Below, piece after piece: positions 63,901-64,000 of a stretch of 64,000 bases of DNA. Each line of letters opens with the position of its first letter. Position 1 is the stretch's first letter. The position numbers and the translations under genes are program-made. The DNA is from Calendula officinalis (Eukaryota > Streptophyta > Magnoliopsida > Asterales > Asteraceae). Under the pieces are notes generated by a model. That model was not told the DNA's origin. It did not search any database and was given only the letters and a program-made list of their open reading frames with translations. The stretch is from the NCBI GenBank assembly GCA_963853835.1, contig OY970828.1, positions 19,268,977 to 19,332,976 of the forward strand. Direction: 5' to 3'.

Positions 63901-64000
63901 AATAACCTTTAAGTATCCATTTTAAACCATAATTAGTGTCCATTACCCATACGAATGGCCCCTGAACCATTATAAACCCAAGCTATGACCAATAACCTAT
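60940..64000. repeat. 1894-bp HOR, about 1.6 copies, running off the window
   Basis: The sequence at 60940-62106 recurs from about 62835 to the window end at a 1894-bp offset. Markers are AACATTTATTGG near 61128 and 63022, GAATTTCCCTTGAACC near 61336 and 63230, CTACTTATTACC at 61453 and 63347, and TAGACCATACG near 61778 and 63672. 1894 is 21 x 90 plus small indels. The second copy is cut by the end of the window. Confidence 0.85.

Larger units (their letters stand above)
10955..64000. repeat. 90-bp satellite, about 590 tandem monomers
   Basis: The unit begins conveniently at GACCAATAACCTATAAGTATCC and ends CACTAGCTTC, exactly 90 bp. All copies run in the same direction to the end of the window, where the array continues. 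About six classes can be told apart after TATAAGTATCC: CATTTTAAACCTTAATTGG (A); CTTGTTAAACCGTAATTAGCG (B); CATGTTAAACCGTAATTAGCG followed by TTCATAG (C); CATATTTTAAACTG with GTGTCTAGAACCC, 92 bp long (D); a class ending CCCCTGAACC and TATAAACCCTAGC (E); and CATTTTAAACATTAATTGG with CATTACACATACG (F). Two minus frames stay open over several monomers because 90 is divisible by 3; frame shifts occur at each 92-bp unit, and the frames look like nothing known. No transposon or gene interrupts the array. I do not recognise the family name. Higher-order blocks are listed separately. Confidence 0.97.

Noticed and set aside
10955..64000. CRISPR array
   Set aside because: Repeats are directly adjacent without unique spacers, the unit is 90 bp, and there are no cas genes. 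It is satellite DNA.
10955..64000. CENP-B box in the 90-bp monomer
   Set aside because: CTTCGACCAATA matches the first half of the box (TTCG, then A five bases later), but the essential CGGG half is replaced by ACCT. There is no full match on either strand.
1..64000. rRNA, tRNA or other structured RNA genes
   Set aside because: No recognisable rRNA core, tRNA arm set or A/B box pair was seen. The only non-satellite DNA is the ~650-bp retroposon.

Overview
The window is entirely repetitive eukaryotic DNA. I find no protein-coding gene, RNA gene, CRISPR array or prokaryotic operon in it. It looks like the boundary between two unrelated satellite families inside heterochromatin, for example pericentromeric or subtelomeric. 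A plant host is my best guess, from three clues: the insert's 3' end resembles my memory of plant LINEs, one monomer class carries the plant telobox, and transitions are common at CpG sites. No species can be named from the sequence alone.

Layout. (1) Positions 1-7487 and 8138-10954 are one array of a 7-bp microsatellite, unit GAGCCTT on the + strand (AAGGCTC on the - strand). Variant heptamers such as GACCCTT, GAGTCTT, GATCCTT and GAGCCTC occur in repeated orders, including a tandem ~1.6-kb second-level repeat at 2630-5880. (2) Positions 7488-8137 hold a ~650-bp minus-strand retroposon: a 17-base poly(A) (poly-T on +), a small 3' hairpin and a 14-16 bp target-site duplication. It is probably the 5'-truncated 3' end of a LINE. 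(3) At 10949-10954 the 7-bp array passes directly into a second satellite through the shared hexamer TGAACC. (4) Positions 10955-64000 are about 590 head-to-tail monomers of a 90-bp satellite, all in one orientation, with no transposon visible.

The 90-bp satellite has about six monomer classes. One is 92 bp long and carries TCTAGA. They are built on a recurring pentamer (452 bp) and amplified into higher-order repeats (HORs): 3156 bp x 4 (about 29540-42184), 1084 bp x 7.3 (about 51000-58920), 1804 bp x 2.3 (about 21770-25910), 722 bp x 1.8, 721 bp x 2, 979 bp x 2 and 1894 bp x about 1.6. A 3.8-4.4 kb segmental duplication covers about 15160-23440. These lengths are whole numbers of 90-bp monomers plus 2 bp for each 92-bp monomer, minus small indels. 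The first ~4 kb next to the junction looks the most irregular.

Many long minus-strand reading frames exist, but they follow from the repeat units (7 bp with no stop in any minus frame; 90 bp divisible by 3) and are not genes. The notable content is the structure: nested HORs, mosaic exchange between them, the satellite-satellite junction and the well-preserved insertion event.
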